Part shown: positions 52,048 to 61,040 of the stretch, one piece after another
Numbering within the stretch: the first letter of the stretch is position 1
Layout of the letters: every line of letters starts with the position of its first letter
Assembly (NCBI GenBank): GCA_003142255.1
Contig: PLLO01000014.1
Span: 124,371 to 188,370, forward strand
DNA: 64,000 nucleotides
Direction: 5' to 3'
Source of the DNA: Bacteroidales bacterium
GTDB taxonomy: Bacteria > Bacteroidota > Bacteroidia > Bacteroidales > VadinHA17
Notes under the pieces: generated by a model
Told to the model about the DNA's origin: nothing
Seen by the model: only the letters and a program-made list of their open reading frames with translations
Database searches by the model: none
Position numbers and translations under genes: made by a program

Positions 52048-52146
52048 TTACCCCCTTTCTTATTTCCCCCAAGGGGGAAACGATTTTACTCCTTCCCCTC
52101 TGGGGGAAAGCCTGCCCCGCTTCGGCGGGGGTCGGGAACGGGGTAA
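52048..52146. repeat. Palindromic repeat cluster overlapping the end of the exonuclease gene
   Basis: Elements TTTCCCCCAAGGGGGAAA, CCTTCCCCTCTGGGGGAAAG and GCCCCGCTTCGGCGGGG follow one another. The final ones fall inside the reading frame of the RNase D-like gene and encode its tail, including the stop. Confidence 0.7.
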
Positions 52147-52733
52147 TTATTATTCTTCGTCAATTTCTTATATATCTCGTAACAGACCCATGCATCGGTT
52201 GCGGCGTAAACCTGCTGAGGTTCGCTAAGAACTTCAGCTTCCCAGTCAGTTACCTGCTGCCTTTTTGAGATACGGAAGCCCAGTATGATGGCAGTCAGCT
52301 TCTTCAATCCTGAACTCTGAATCCCAAAATTCCTGACAAAATTCTGAAGATCGATAAATCCTTCAGGATTAAATTTTCTGATGTTTCGCAGGAACTTTAT
52401 ATCATCATGAACTGCCACTCCTGCCTTTGTTATTTCAGGATTGGCAAGCAGTCTGGCCAGCTCGGGAGGAATATCTATCCTGTTTATTCTGAAGAGGTAG
52501 GCTTTATTCCGGGTCGCCAGCTGAATAAGAGATACCTTGTTTTTATGACCCTTCCTGAAAGAAGGCCGGGTTTCAGTGTCAAAACCCAGGAGTCTCTCTT
52601 TCATCAGGAGGGGTATGACTTTGCCGAAAGTCTTAATGTCGTCAACAATAACTATTTCACCTTTAAACCAGGAGAGCTCGTAATTCTGTATCTCCTCAAC
52701 TGCAATATTCTCCAGGTATCCGCTATTTTCCAT
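52086..52733 (-). CDS. RNase D-like 3'-5' exonuclease (DEDDy)
   Basis: A 215-residue protein from ATG 52733; the frame extends to 52796, but that would overlap the upstream gene by 74 bases instead of 11. DEDDy motifs: LLGFDTETRPSF (Asp, Glu), GVAVHDDIKFL (Asp) and QQVYAATDAWVCYEIY (Tyr, Asp). It probably trims RNA or DNA 3' ends. The last residues, DPRRSGAGFPPEGKE, are encoded by the palindromic repeat and look like an added tail. Confidence 0.88.
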   Translation of the reverse strand: MENSGYLENIAVEEIQNYELSWFKGEIVIVDDIKTFGKVIPLLMKERLLGFDTETRPSFRKGHKNKVSLIQLATRNKAYLFRINRIDIPPELARLLANPEITKAGVAVHDDIKFLRNIRKFNPEGFIDLQNFVRNFGIQSSGLKKLTAIILGFRISKRQQVTDWEAEVLSEPQQVYAATDAWVCYEIYKKLTKNNNYPVPDPRRSGAGFPPEGKE

Positions 52734-53346
52734 CACTCCTGTAATCTTTTTGTCGTTTTGATATGAACCATTCACTTGTATCTCTTTCTTCTTCATTCCC
52801 TTCCTCCCTCTTCTTTGCCTTTCCTATCTCTTCGCCCGAGTAGATGAATTTATGAATCGCCCTCATTGAATTTACCAGTTTCTGGCCCCAGAAATTCTCA
52901 AAGTTCATCCTGCATTCCCACACTGCATCGTTCATTACTTCAGTGGTGCCGGTCTGATACAAAAGCAAAAAGTTCTTTAAATCCTGGTAAATGTCAGCCA
53001 TATTCTCAGAGATGCTCGAGGGGACAGGGGCTTCAGAAACCTCGAACTTTTCATCAAAGATCTCCAGATAATCATCAGCAGTTCCAAGCAATTTCCTGAA
53101 TGATTCATTTATCGTGTTCCAGTCTTCCTCCATGATAAACTTCTCGTTGCCGTCCTCAAAGAATGATTCCAGCTGAGGAAGCAGCGAAGCCTTAAGGTAG
53201 AGAAGCGGAAGCAGTCGCTGTAATATCCTCAGCATCTCATCGCCCTTAAGCTCCGAGGCATGCTCTGCATATTTGCAGAATTCAGCTGCGACAGCAGTGA
53301 ACTCAATTATATTCCTCGAATATACAGGATTTGGTTTCGTGCTCAT
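52723..53346 (-). CDS. DUF5063 domain protein
   Basis: A 207-residue mostly helical acidic protein; the central part (about 1-160) with EFCKYAEHASELKGDEMLRI and LLPLLYLKASLLPQLESFF matches DUF5063, a Bacteroidetes family without known role. The C-terminal 30 residues are very rich in Glu, Lys and Arg. It overlaps the downstream exonuclease gene, an arrangement suggesting coupling. Confidence 0.78.
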   Translation of the reverse strand: MSTKPNPVYSRNIIEFTAVAAEFCKYAEHASELKGDEMLRILQRLLPLLYLKASLLPQLESFFEDGNEKFIMEEDWNTINESFRKLLGTADDYLEIFDEKFEVSEAPVPSSISENMADIYQDLKNFLLLYQTGTTEVMNDAVWECRMNFENFWGQKLVNSMRAIHKFIYSGEEIGKAKKREEGNEEERDTSEWFISKRQKDYRSDGK

Positions 53347-53475
53347 CTTTTTGTTATTCAGTTAGCAAAATTAGACATTTTTTATTGTTAACAGGAAATT
53401 GAAAATCCTTTGTAAGAGGACTTGAATAGATATTATACTTTATATTTACAATAAAATTAGCAAATACCAGTATCC

Positions 53476-54060
53476 TTGAATTCTATTCCTGACGATATTG
53501 AATTAGTCGAAAGATTGCAAAAAGGCGACGTAGAAGCATTTGACCTGATATATGAAAAGTATTCAGGTAAACTCTACGCTTTTGGGTTAAAATATCTCCA
53601 GTCGACTGCCGAAGCCGAGGAACTGGTACAAGCGGTTTTTCTGAAAATATGGGAGAACCATAAACATATTGATAAAGAATTATCATTTAAGTCTTATCTC
53701 TTCACGATAACATACAACGATATCTGTAAGCTTTTTCGGAAAAGGAATTACCGACAAAAATTCATCGACGACACCTTTTATGAAAATTCTCAGGCTTCCT
53801 CTGAAACGGAAGACATCATCGACTACAATTCTGTTCTGGAACAGGTTCAACAAATCATTGATAAACTTCCTGAAAGACAAAAAGACATCTTTCTGAAAAG
53901 CCGGCAGGAAGGAAAATCATCCAAAGAAATTGCGGAAGAGCTTAGTCTTTCACCTGGAACCGTTGATAATTATATATCAGAAGCTCTTAAATTTATTCGA
54001 AGCCGGTTACATAAAGAAGATTTAGCATTATTCCTGTTCTTTTCGTTGTTTTTCTTTTAA
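53476..54060 (+). CDS. ECF sigma factor of the SusC/FecR-linked type
   Basis: A 194-residue sigma-70 family protein, Bacteroides-expansion type. Region 2 reads LIYEKYSGKLYAFGLKYLQS..EELVQAVFLKIWENH, region 4 ERQKDIFLKSRQEGKSSKEIAEELSLSPGTVDNYISEALKFIR; the Phe-rich end (LFLFFSLFFF) is typical. No ATG, GTG or other Met codon fits; translation appears to begin at TTG 53476. It is the first gene of the locus, 554 bases before fecR, and should respond to substrate via SusC and FecR. Confidence 0.9.
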   Translation: MNSIPDDIELVERLQKGDVEAFDLIYEKYSGKLYAFGLKYLQSTAEAEELVQAVFLKIWENHKHIDKELSFKSYLFTITYNDICKLFRKRNYRQKFIDDTFYENSQASSETEDIIDYNSVLEQVQQIIDKLPERQKDIFLKSRQEGKSSKEIAEELSLSPGTVDNYISEALKFIRSRLHKEDLALFLFFSLFFF

Positions 54061-54148
54061 TTGTCTCACCTCCGCTCGTCATTTTCTCCCCACCTCCCGA
54101 TTTCTTGCCTCACCCCCTCCCGTACCCCACTCCCGGAAGATGCCTTGC

Positions 54149-54241
54149 CTCCCGTTAACCATATAAAAAATTGATCGCTTAAAAAAAATGCACTTTTCAA
54201 ATGAGATTCACATTACTTGTGGGTATTATATAAACAAATGG
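54149..54241 (+). promoter_or_regulatory. Duplicated anti-sigma promoter region, copy 1
   Basis: About 93 bases, similar to 54485-54577, offset 336 bases, with only small indels. Both copies contain CTCCCGTTAA, TGATCG, AAAAAATGCA, ATGAGATT and TTACTTGNGGGTATTATA in the same order. Copy 2 directly precedes fecR, so copy 1 is probably also a promoter. It is followed by a short frame, 54243-54299, and a terminator. Confidence 0.55.
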
Positions 54242-54242
54242 C

Positions 54243-54299
54243 ATGAATGAGAGTATTGAGGAAAATATTTTAAAGTATAAATTATTTAGTGGCAGATAA
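54243..54299 (+). pseudogene. Possible FecR start remnant (18 codons)
   Basis: ATG opens MNESIEENILKYKLFSGR then TAA, starting directly after promoter copy 1. The words resemble the start of FecR-type anti-sigma proteins (MNE..ILKYL.SGE). It may be the scar of a deleted anti-sigma gene, or a leader peptide. The sequence is too short to be certain. Confidence 0.35.
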
Positions 54300-54345
54300 A
54301 ACAAAATTATTATAAATGGTTTAGGTTAGGTGGTTAGGAATGGGT

Positions 54346-54408
54346 ACTGACAGGTATTTGCAGGTCTAAAAAAAATAGTTCTATTTTTGCATTACCTGTC
54401 AGTTTTTT
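54346..54408 (+). terminator. Terminator-like long hairpin between sigma and fecR
   Basis: ACTGACAGGTA (54346-54356) pairs with TACCTGTCAGT (54393-54403), followed by a T run. The loop holds a second stem, AAAAATAG / CTATTTTT. Together with promoter copy 1 it could define a transcript of roughly 150 bases. Confidence 0.7.
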
Positions 54409-54484
54409 GTTTTTACGAATAATCGATTTTTCTCTTCTTTGTCATAATCCTGCAGTTCTCCGGTGCAGATTTCTGACCTCACCC

Positions 54485-54577
54485 CTCCCGTTAATCACAA
54501 AAAAAAGTGATCGTACAGAAAAAAATGCATTTTTAACATGAGATTAATCTTACTTGCGGGTATTATACAAATAATGG
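54485..54577 (+). promoter_or_regulatory. Duplicated anti-sigma promoter region, copy 2 (before fecR)
   Basis: Similar to 54149-54241. Ends with TTACTTGCGGGTATTATACA, 38 bases before the fecR start. Likely recognised by the sigma factor encoded upstream. Confidence 0.55.
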
Positions 54578-54614
54578 GAAAATACTTCCCTGGTAAAAAT
54601 CTAAAATTACAATT

Positions 54615-55655
54615 TTGAAACACGAAGATTTTGACAGAATAGAACGCTATATTAACGGAGAAGCCGACGACAGCGAAATTAAATATGTGGAAACACTATT
54701 TTTAAACGGTGAGGATAATTTTACTCTCCGGGGTTTGCTTAAAAAAGACTTTAACGCTATGCTCACAGATACTTCAGCTTCTGAAGTTAATCTCAGTCAC
54801 CTTCTTGACAAGGTACACCATAAAATCCGTAAAAATGAGATTTTGAAAAGGCAGAAACCTTTGCAGAAATTTATGCGGATTTATATGAGGGCAGCTGCCA
54901 TTTTACTTTTACCATTACTGGTTGCAGGAGGATTGTTTTATAGTTATCTGGGCAATCATGGTAAGACAACAATCGACCGGCAGGTCAGTTCTACCATCTA
55001 CGCCCCTTTGGGAGCTCGGGTTTCCTTTAATCTGCCCGATGGCACTACCGGTATGCTCAACAGCGGTTCACACCTGAGCTATTCAATTCCGTTTACCAAC
55101 AACCGCAAGGTTATACTTGAAGGTGAAGGATGGTTTGAGGTAAGCCACGATGAAGATCACCCCTTTGAAGTCAATACCGGTAATTCAACAGTTAAAGTAC
55201 TTGGTACCAGCTTCAACATAAGCGCTTACCCGGCAGAAAATTATGTCGAGGTAGTACTTCAGCAGGGCAAAGTGGAGTTTCAGGATAATAAAGATGATGA
55301 AAAGGTGACGATGCTTCCATCGGAAAGGTTGGTTTTTCATGATGGCAAAGTCTGTAAGTCAGTTACCGATCCGGCAAAGTACAATTCTTGGACCGAAGGC
55401 AAGTTGGTATTCAGGGGTGATCCTATGGCCGAGGTGTCCCGTCGTATTGAAAGGTGGTATAATGTAAAGGTTGAACTGGCTGATAAAGAGCTTGAGAAAT
55501 ATTCTTTCAGGGCAACTTTCCTTGACGACACACTCGAAGATGTACTCCGGTGCTTAAGCATGACCTCTCCTATAACTTATAGTATTACTCCGCGTGAGCT
55601 GATGCAAGATGGAACTTACGAAAAAGAAAAAGTGACAATTTATCTTAATAAATGA
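54615..55655 (+). CDS. FecR-family anti-sigma factor
   Basis: A 346-residue membrane protein: cytoplasmic sigma-binding part (1-90), one membrane helix (about 92-111), then the periplasmic FecR domain (about 125-225, with GMLNSGSHLSYSIPF and EGEGWFEVSHDEDHPFEVNTG) and a C-terminal DUF4974-like domain (RIERWYNVKVELAD). It transmits substrate signals from the SusC N-terminal domain to the sigma factor. The start appears to be TTG 54615: the family pattern DFDRIERYINGEADDSE begins four codons later and no ATG fits. Confidence 0.92.
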   Translation: MKHEDFDRIERYINGEADDSEIKYVETLFLNGEDNFTLRGLLKKDFNAMLTDTSASEVNLSHLLDKVHHKIRKNEILKRQKPLQKFMRIYMRAAAILLLPLLVAGGLFYSYLGNHGKTTIDRQVSSTIYAPLGARVSFNLPDGTTGMLNSGSHLSYSIPFTNNRKVILEGEGWFEVSHDEDHPFEVNTGNSTVKVLGTSFNISAYPAENYVEVVLQQGKVEFQDNKDDEKVTMLPSERLVFHDGKVCKSVTDPAKYNSWTEGKLVFRGDPMAEVSRRIERWYNVKVELADKELEKYSFRATFLDDTLEDVLRCLSMTSPITYSITPRELMQDGTYEKEKVTIYLNK

Positions 55656-55725
55656 TAATACTAACTTCCTAAACCCAACTTGCCATGAAGACAATCCAAA
55701 GCCCTTAGACGAAGTGATAAAAAAA

Positions 55726-55747
55726 GGAAATCGCGTCAACGATTTCC
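55726..55747 (+). other. Hairpin in the susC leader
   Basis: GGAAATCG (55726-55733) pairs with CGATTTCC (55740-55747), six-base loop. It lies 49 bases before susC. It lacks a T run on the plus strand; on the minus strand it is followed by T7. It might control susC expression or stability. Confidence 0.4.
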
Positions 55748-55795
55748 CTAAAAAACATCATTCTGATATTTTTTAACTAAAAACATTACAAATCT

Positions 55796-58700
55796 ATGAA
55801 AAAAAACAAACCTTTTGGGGAATTGTTTTATCGTTCTCTGAAAAAAACCTTACTAACCATGCGTATTGCTGTTATTCTTATGATTCTCGGAATTCTGCAA
55901 GCACGCGCCAACGACGCCTTTTCGCAGAAAACCAAGTTTTCTCTCAATTTTTCAGATGTCACACTTGTCAATGTACTGGATAAAATTGAAGACGAAAGTG
56001 ATTTTTTCTTCCTGTACAATGAAAAACTGCTCGACACGGAACGTAAAGTCAGTATTACCGAAAAAGACCAGTTAATTGGTTCTATATTGGATGATCTTTT
56101 TAGAGGTACTGATGTGAAATATACTATTGTTGAGCGCAAGATCATCCTTGCACCGGATTATTTGACAGAAGCACCACAACCCCAGCAAAAACAAATAACC
56201 GGTACTATTACCGGAAAGGATGGTGCGTATCTTCCCGGTGTAAACGTTGTTGTAACCGGAACAGTTCAGGGAACGATAACCGATATTGCAGGTAAATACA
56301 GTATTGAAATTCCTCAGGGAGGCAAGAGCCTTACATTCTCATTTGTCGGGATGGTATCCCAGGAAATCGCTATCGGGACATTAACACAAATCAACGTAAC
56401 TATGGGTGAGGTGGCAATTGGTCTGGATGAGGTCGTTGTTATCGGTTATGGTACCACATCAAAAAGACAAACAGTATCAGCTATTTCAACTATTCAGCCA
56501 GATAAACTTAAGAATATACCTGTTGCTACTATTGGCGATGGATTAGCCGGTAGGACAAGTGGAATAATTGTCCAAGCCAGTGGGGGAGGGCCTGGGAAAC
56601 AGCCTGTTATATCAATTCGTGGAGGTGGTACTCCTCTGGTTGTGATTGATGGAATAGTAGCAAGCATGGCGGATTTCCAATTCCTGAATCCGGCGGATAT
56701 TGAAAGCTTAAGTATTTTAAAGGATGCTGAAAGTGCTGCAATATATGGAGCCCGTGGAGGGAATGGTATCATAGCTGTCACGACCAATAGAGGAGTACCC
56801 GGGAAAATGAGTATAACCTATGCTTATTCAATGGATCTATCTCAGCCTACCATCCTACCAACAAGACTTGGCTCTTATAATGTAGCTCTGTTAGCAAATG
56901 AGGCGCGGGCAAATGATGGACAGTTACCAGCCTTTTCTGCGGAAGCAGTTCAAAAGTTTAAGGATCAGTCAGAGCCATACAGTTATCCTAACATAGATTG
57001 GCAAAAATTGACTTTGAACACATTTGCACCTTCTACACGTCAAAATTTAACTATCAATGGCGGTAATGAACAAACTAAATATTTTGCTTCTGTATCCTAT
57101 TATGATCAAGGTACTTTATATAAATTCAATACAAACTGGGAAAAGCGTTATAATTACAGGTTCAGCTTGACAAACAATTTTAAAAAGATTGGGCTTACTG
57201 CTAATATAAATGTATACGGAGCATTTGAAAAAACTCGTTTTCCTGAATCACAATATGGTACAGGGCAGGCGACAATATGGCATTCATTGCAAACTGCATT
57301 TTCGTATGAACCAGCATATACGGATTTAGACTTATATTCAGTTAATCCAGACAATTGTTTAGTAGAAATCGATCCAAAGTCGGGTTACGATTTACAGGAA
57401 TCCCAAAATGTGAACGGAATACTTGATTTAGCCTGGGAAGTGCCTGGAGTAAAGGGATTGAAGATTAAGGCTATCAACCAGTACAGGTTGGATGATGGAT
57501 GGAGAAAAGAATGGAATGCAACCGCAGATCAATATTCCATGGGGAGTACTGTTCCTGTTATACATAATGCTCCAAGGCTTGCATCTTCTGCAAGTAATGG
57601 ATTTTCATATACCAACCAGATTTACGGCAATTATACAAGAATATTTTTAAAAGACCATTCAGTTGCAGCGACTTTTGGTTATGAGCAAAGCTATGGATAT
57701 GGCGAATCAATCAATGCCACAAGAGTTGGATATCAGTTGCCTATTGATCAGTTTATTGCAGGGCCGACACTCAATTCAACAAATGGCGGCAGCACTTCTG
57801 AAAATGGAAGAGCTGGGTTCTTTGGTCGTTTGCAATATACCTATAATAATAGGTATTTCATTGAGGGTAGTTTTCGACATGATGGCAGCGACTGGTTTCC
57901 GAAGGATAAAAGATGGGGTACTTTTGGGTCTGGTTCAGCAGGATGGATTGTATCTAACGAAGCTTTTCTGAAAACACTGAACGATAAAAATATTATCAAC
58001 TTTCTTAAAATAAGGGGCTCTATTGGTACTGTTGGCCTCGACGGAGGTGATGCCGGTATTAGCAGATTTCAGTATATTCCGGGATATAATATTGTTGAAA
58101 GAGGTTATGTAATTAATAATTCATTCGTTCAGGGATTTACCGAAGGACCTCTTGTCAGCCCTGACTTAACCTGGTATTCTCAAACTTCGCGCAATATTGG
58201 TTTTGATTTTGCATCGTTAAATTCCAAACTTTCTGGCTCCTTTGATTATTTCTATCTGACAACAACAGGTATGCTGGCAAGTCTTTCTGGTACATTATAT
58301 ACTGATCCGGTTGGGATATCCCTCCCTAGCATAAAATCAGATGGTAAATTCCGTCGAGCAGGTTTTGAGATAAGCTTAAATTACAAAGATAATTTTGGTG
58401 ACTTACAGTATGAAATTAGCGGAAATCTGACAAGATATGATCAATTGTGGGAAATAAATCCAAATGAAGATGAATCTACGTTAAAAAATCCATATACCAG
58501 AACGACCAATCAAACAGGTTATTATGGTATAGGTTATCATAATCTTGGATATTATACAAGCCCGGAAGATGTAATGAATAATCCCAAGCTTGTTGCTTCC
58601 ACAAATCTTGTTCCCGGAGATATTAAATATTCAGATACTAATGGCGATGGAAAAATTGATAAAGCTGATCAAAAGCGTATAGGAAAAAATTCATTTCCTC

Positions 58701-59197
58701 GTCTAAATTATGGCATTAATCTCGATTTTCGGTATAAGGCATGGTCCCTTTTTACTTTAATCCAGGGTAGTGGAAATCAAGATGTTTATCCTGGTGATAT
58801 GGTTCGGGGTGACTATTGGAATAGTGGTGGAATAGGTGGTATTTATACATTCCAGGAAGACTATTGGAGACCAGACAATAAAAATGCCATTTACCCCAGG
58901 TTGATGAGTTCACAAAGTTACAATGGCAATAACAATACAACTACTTCTGACTTTTGGCTGACAAATGCCCGGTATGTTCGTTTAAAATCTTTACAATTAG
59001 GATATGACATTAAGCAACGATTATTAAAGAGTGTACCATTTATTTCCCAATTTTCTATAATTATGAGCGGATCGAATTTGGTTACCATTTCTGATCTCTT
59101 GAAAAAGTTTAAAATGGATCCAGAAGCTGGGAGTAATAATAACTACGATTATCCAACTGAAAGGGTCTACTCTTTAAAAGTCATAATTGGATTTTAA
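55796..59197 (+). CDS. SusC/RagA-family TonB-linked outer membrane transporter with STN domain
   Basis: An 1133-residue outer membrane receptor. Parts: leader (about 1-42), STN signalling domain (about 48-119; FSLNFSDVTLVNVLDKI), carboxypeptidase-regulatory-like domain (133-206; ITGTITGKDGAYLPGVNVVV), the SusC box DEVVVIGYGTTSKRQTVSAI at 211-230, plug with ISIRGGGTPLVVIDG, and a 22-strand barrel ending with a terminal aromatic (VIIGF). The STN domain should talk to FecR. It imports oligosaccharides together with the SusD protein encoded next. The sequence is AT-richer than the rest of the window. Confidence 0.95.
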   Translation: MKKNKPFGELFYRSLKKTLLTMRIAVILMILGILQARANDAFSQKTKFSLNFSDVTLVNVLDKIEDESDFFFLYNEKLLDTERKVSITEKDQLIGSILDDLFRGTDVKYTIVERKIILAPDYLTEAPQPQQKQITGTITGKDGAYLPGVNVVVTGTVQGTITDIAGKYSIEIPQGGKSLTFSFVGMVSQEIAIGTLTQINVTMGEVAIGLDEVVVIGYGTTSKRQTVSAISTIQPDKLKNIPVATIGDGLAGRTSGIIVQASGGGPGKQPVISIRGGGTPLVVIDGIVASMADFQFLNPADIESLSILKDAESAAIYGARGGNGIIAVTTNRGVPGKMSITYAYSMDLSQPTILPTRLGSYNVALLANEARANDGQLPAFSAEAVQKFKDQSEPYSYPNIDWQKLTLNTFAPSTRQNLTINGGNEQTKYFASVSYYDQGTLYKFNTNWEKRYNYRFSLTNNFKKIGLTANINVYGAFEKTRFPESQYGTGQATIWHSLQTAFSYEPAYTDLDLYSVNPDNCLVEIDPKSGYDLQESQNVNGILDLAWEVPGVKGLKIKAINQYRLDDGWRKEWNATADQYSMGSTVPVIHNAPRLASSASNGFSYTNQIYGNYTRIFLKDHSVAATFGYEQSYGYGESINATRVGYQLPIDQFIAGPTLNSTNGGSTSENGRAGFFGRLQYTYNNRYFIEGSFRHDGSDWFPKDKRWGTFGSGSAGWIVSNEAFLKTLNDKNIINFLKIRGSIGTVGLDGGDAGISRFQYIPGYNIVERGYVINNSFVQGFTEGPLVSPDLTWYSQTSRNIGFDFASLNSKLSGSFDYFYLTTTGMLASLSGTLYTDPVGISLPSIKSDGKFRRAGFEISLNYKDNFGDLQYEISGNLTRYDQLWEINPNEDESTLKNPYTRTTNQTGYYGIGYHNLGYYTSPEDVMNNPKLVASTNLVPGDIKYSDTNGDGKIDKADQKRIGKNSFPRLNYGINLDFRYKAWSLFTLIQGSGNQDVYPGDMVRGDYWNSGGIGGIYTFQEDYWRPDNKNAIYPRLMSSQSYNGNNNTTTSDFWLTNARYVRLKSLQLGYDIKQRLLKSVPFISQFSIIMSGSNLVTISDLLKKFKMDPEAGSNNNYDYPTERVYSLKVIIGF

Positions 59198-59214
59198 TTA
59201 TAAAATATACTACG

Positions 59215-61008
59215 ATGAAAAAACACTATAAAATTTTATTAATCTTGATTATTTCGATAGGTATTGCAATATCATGCAATAAAAATGTTCTGAATACAGA
59301 GCCTTTCGATAAATTTTCAGAGTCAGTTGTTTGGGGGTCTCGTGCAACAGCTGATGCCTTCGTTTACAGTGCATATGATGCTATTGTTAGAGGTTTATAT
59401 TCCAGCAATATTGAATATGATGCCTATACTACGAATAGCATTGATAACAGGGGAAATGCAATCACAAGAGATGAAATTACCCACGATTATGATGCTGGAT
59501 TTGATCAGTTCTCAAAGATCAGAATGTGCAATTTGATTATTCAGAAGGCCGAAGAATCTACATCATTAACTGAAAAAGATAAGACGGAATTAGTTGCTGA
59601 AGGTAAGTTATTGCGTGCAATGGTTTATTTTTGGCAGGTAAAAAGATTTGGAAGAATTGTCTGGGTTGATCACCTTTTAGATATTACTCAGACTGATTTT
59701 AAACTTCCATTGGAGGATACCCCTACTAGTTATGCCAAGATTATACAGGATTGTGATGATGCAATTGCCGGACTTCCTGTAGAATCACTTTCCGGACGCG
59801 CTAACAAGTATGTTGCTTATGCATTAAAAACCGAAGTGGGACTGCAGGCCGCTGCTTATACGGGTGATAACAGTTATTACCAGAAAGTGGTTGATGCTGC
59901 AGATACGGTTATTAACAGTGGAATTTACTCTCTTGATCCGGATTATGAAGGTATCTTTAATGAGAACGGGAGATATTCTAAAGAGATAATTCTTGGAATT
60001 TATAGAAGCAAAGAAAATACATATTGTAATGATATAGCAGATCTTCAAAATGTTCTTCCGAATGTAAGCAATGATCAATTAAAAGTATCCGGAAGTGGTC
60101 CCTTTTTCAAAGTAGACAACATATTTGAAGCATGGGGTTTTTGGGGTCCTTCTCAAAATCTTATCGATGATTATCTGGTAATTGACAATATTACAGACAA
60201 TGCAGTAAGATGGGATCAGACTACACAATTTACACAAAATGTAACCAAAGTAACCGGAACAGATGCAGATGCCATTGATGCTGGAAAAATTATCGGTTCA
60301 GGCAAAATTAATGAAATCATTTATTCTAACAGGGATAAAAGGTTCGCTGCTTCTATTGTTTACGATTCCTGCTATTGGTTTAATGAATTAGTTAGCACCT
60401 GTGTAAAAGGAAATTTGAACAGAGTGAGTCAAGGAGGTTTGTTCGATTGCTGTGTACCGGAGACCAATAATTATTGGAGAAAAGGAGTGTACAATGTTGT
60501 TCCTCGTGTATATGTTGGGATACCAACTGATTATCATTGGGTGGCTTTCCGCCTTGGGAAGGTGTATCTTAATAAGGCTGAAGCTCTCCTAAAGATGAAT
60601 AAGATAGCTGAAGCTGTAGTTGTCTTAAACGTAACTCGTACTTTTCATGGGGGATTACCTGCTTCAACTGCAACAACTTCATCAGAAGCATGGACTGACT
60701 ATAAAAGGGAACGAAGAGTTGAACTGGCTAAAGAATCAGTGGGTGATTATTATTTCAGCCTTCTACGCTGGGGAAAGTATGGCAGTGATGCTAACTCAGG
60801 GAGAGAACCGGGAGCAAAAATCGTAGAACTAGAACAACCTGCGACATTTATGGAAATTTCTAGCGATCGTCAGTCCTATCAAGTGATCAAATTTATCTAT
60901 AATAATAATCAGATCAGAGTATTTGATAATACACGACGGTATCTGTTCCCTATTCCACAAGCTCAGATAGTCCGGAATCCTAAATTTACACAAAATCCCG
61001 GATGGTAG
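59215..61008 (+). CDS. SusD/RagB-family outer membrane lipoprotein
   Basis: A 597-residue lipoprotein with lipobox IGIAISC (Cys22). The N-terminal motif NVLNTEPFDKFSESVVW and the tetratricopeptide-like helices are family features, as are the KRFGRIVWV segment and the C-terminal RRYLFPIPQAQIVRNPKFTQNPGW. It covers the SusC pore and binds the glycan. It follows susC by 17 bases and overlaps the longest possible frame of the next gene. Confidence 0.95.
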   Translation: MKKHYKILLILIISIGIAISCNKNVLNTEPFDKFSESVVWGSRATADAFVYSAYDAIVRGLYSSNIEYDAYTTNSIDNRGNAITRDEITHDYDAGFDQFSKIRMCNLIIQKAEESTSLTEKDKTELVAEGKLLRAMVYFWQVKRFGRIVWVDHLLDITQTDFKLPLEDTPTSYAKIIQDCDDAIAGLPVESLSGRANKYVAYALKTEVGLQAAAYTGDNSYYQKVVDAADTVINSGIYSLDPDYEGIFNENGRYSKEIILGIYRSKENTYCNDIADLQNVLPNVSNDQLKVSGSGPFFKVDNIFEAWGFWGPSQNLIDDYLVIDNITDNAVRWDQTTQFTQNVTKVTGTDADAIDAGKIIGSGKINEIIYSNRDKRFAASIVYDSCYWFNELVSTCVKGNLNRVSQGGLFDCCVPETNNYWRKGVYNVVPRVYVGIPTDYHWVAFRLGKVYLNKAEALLKMNKIAEAVVVLNVTRTFHGGLPASTATTSSEAWTDYKRERRVELAKESVGDYYFSLLRWGKYGSDANSGREPGAKIVELEQPATFMEISSDRQSYQVIKFIYNNNQIRVFDNTRRYLFPIPQAQIVRNPKFTQNPGW

Positions 61009-61040
61009 AATTAATTATAAATCAGTTAAAAAAATTAACT

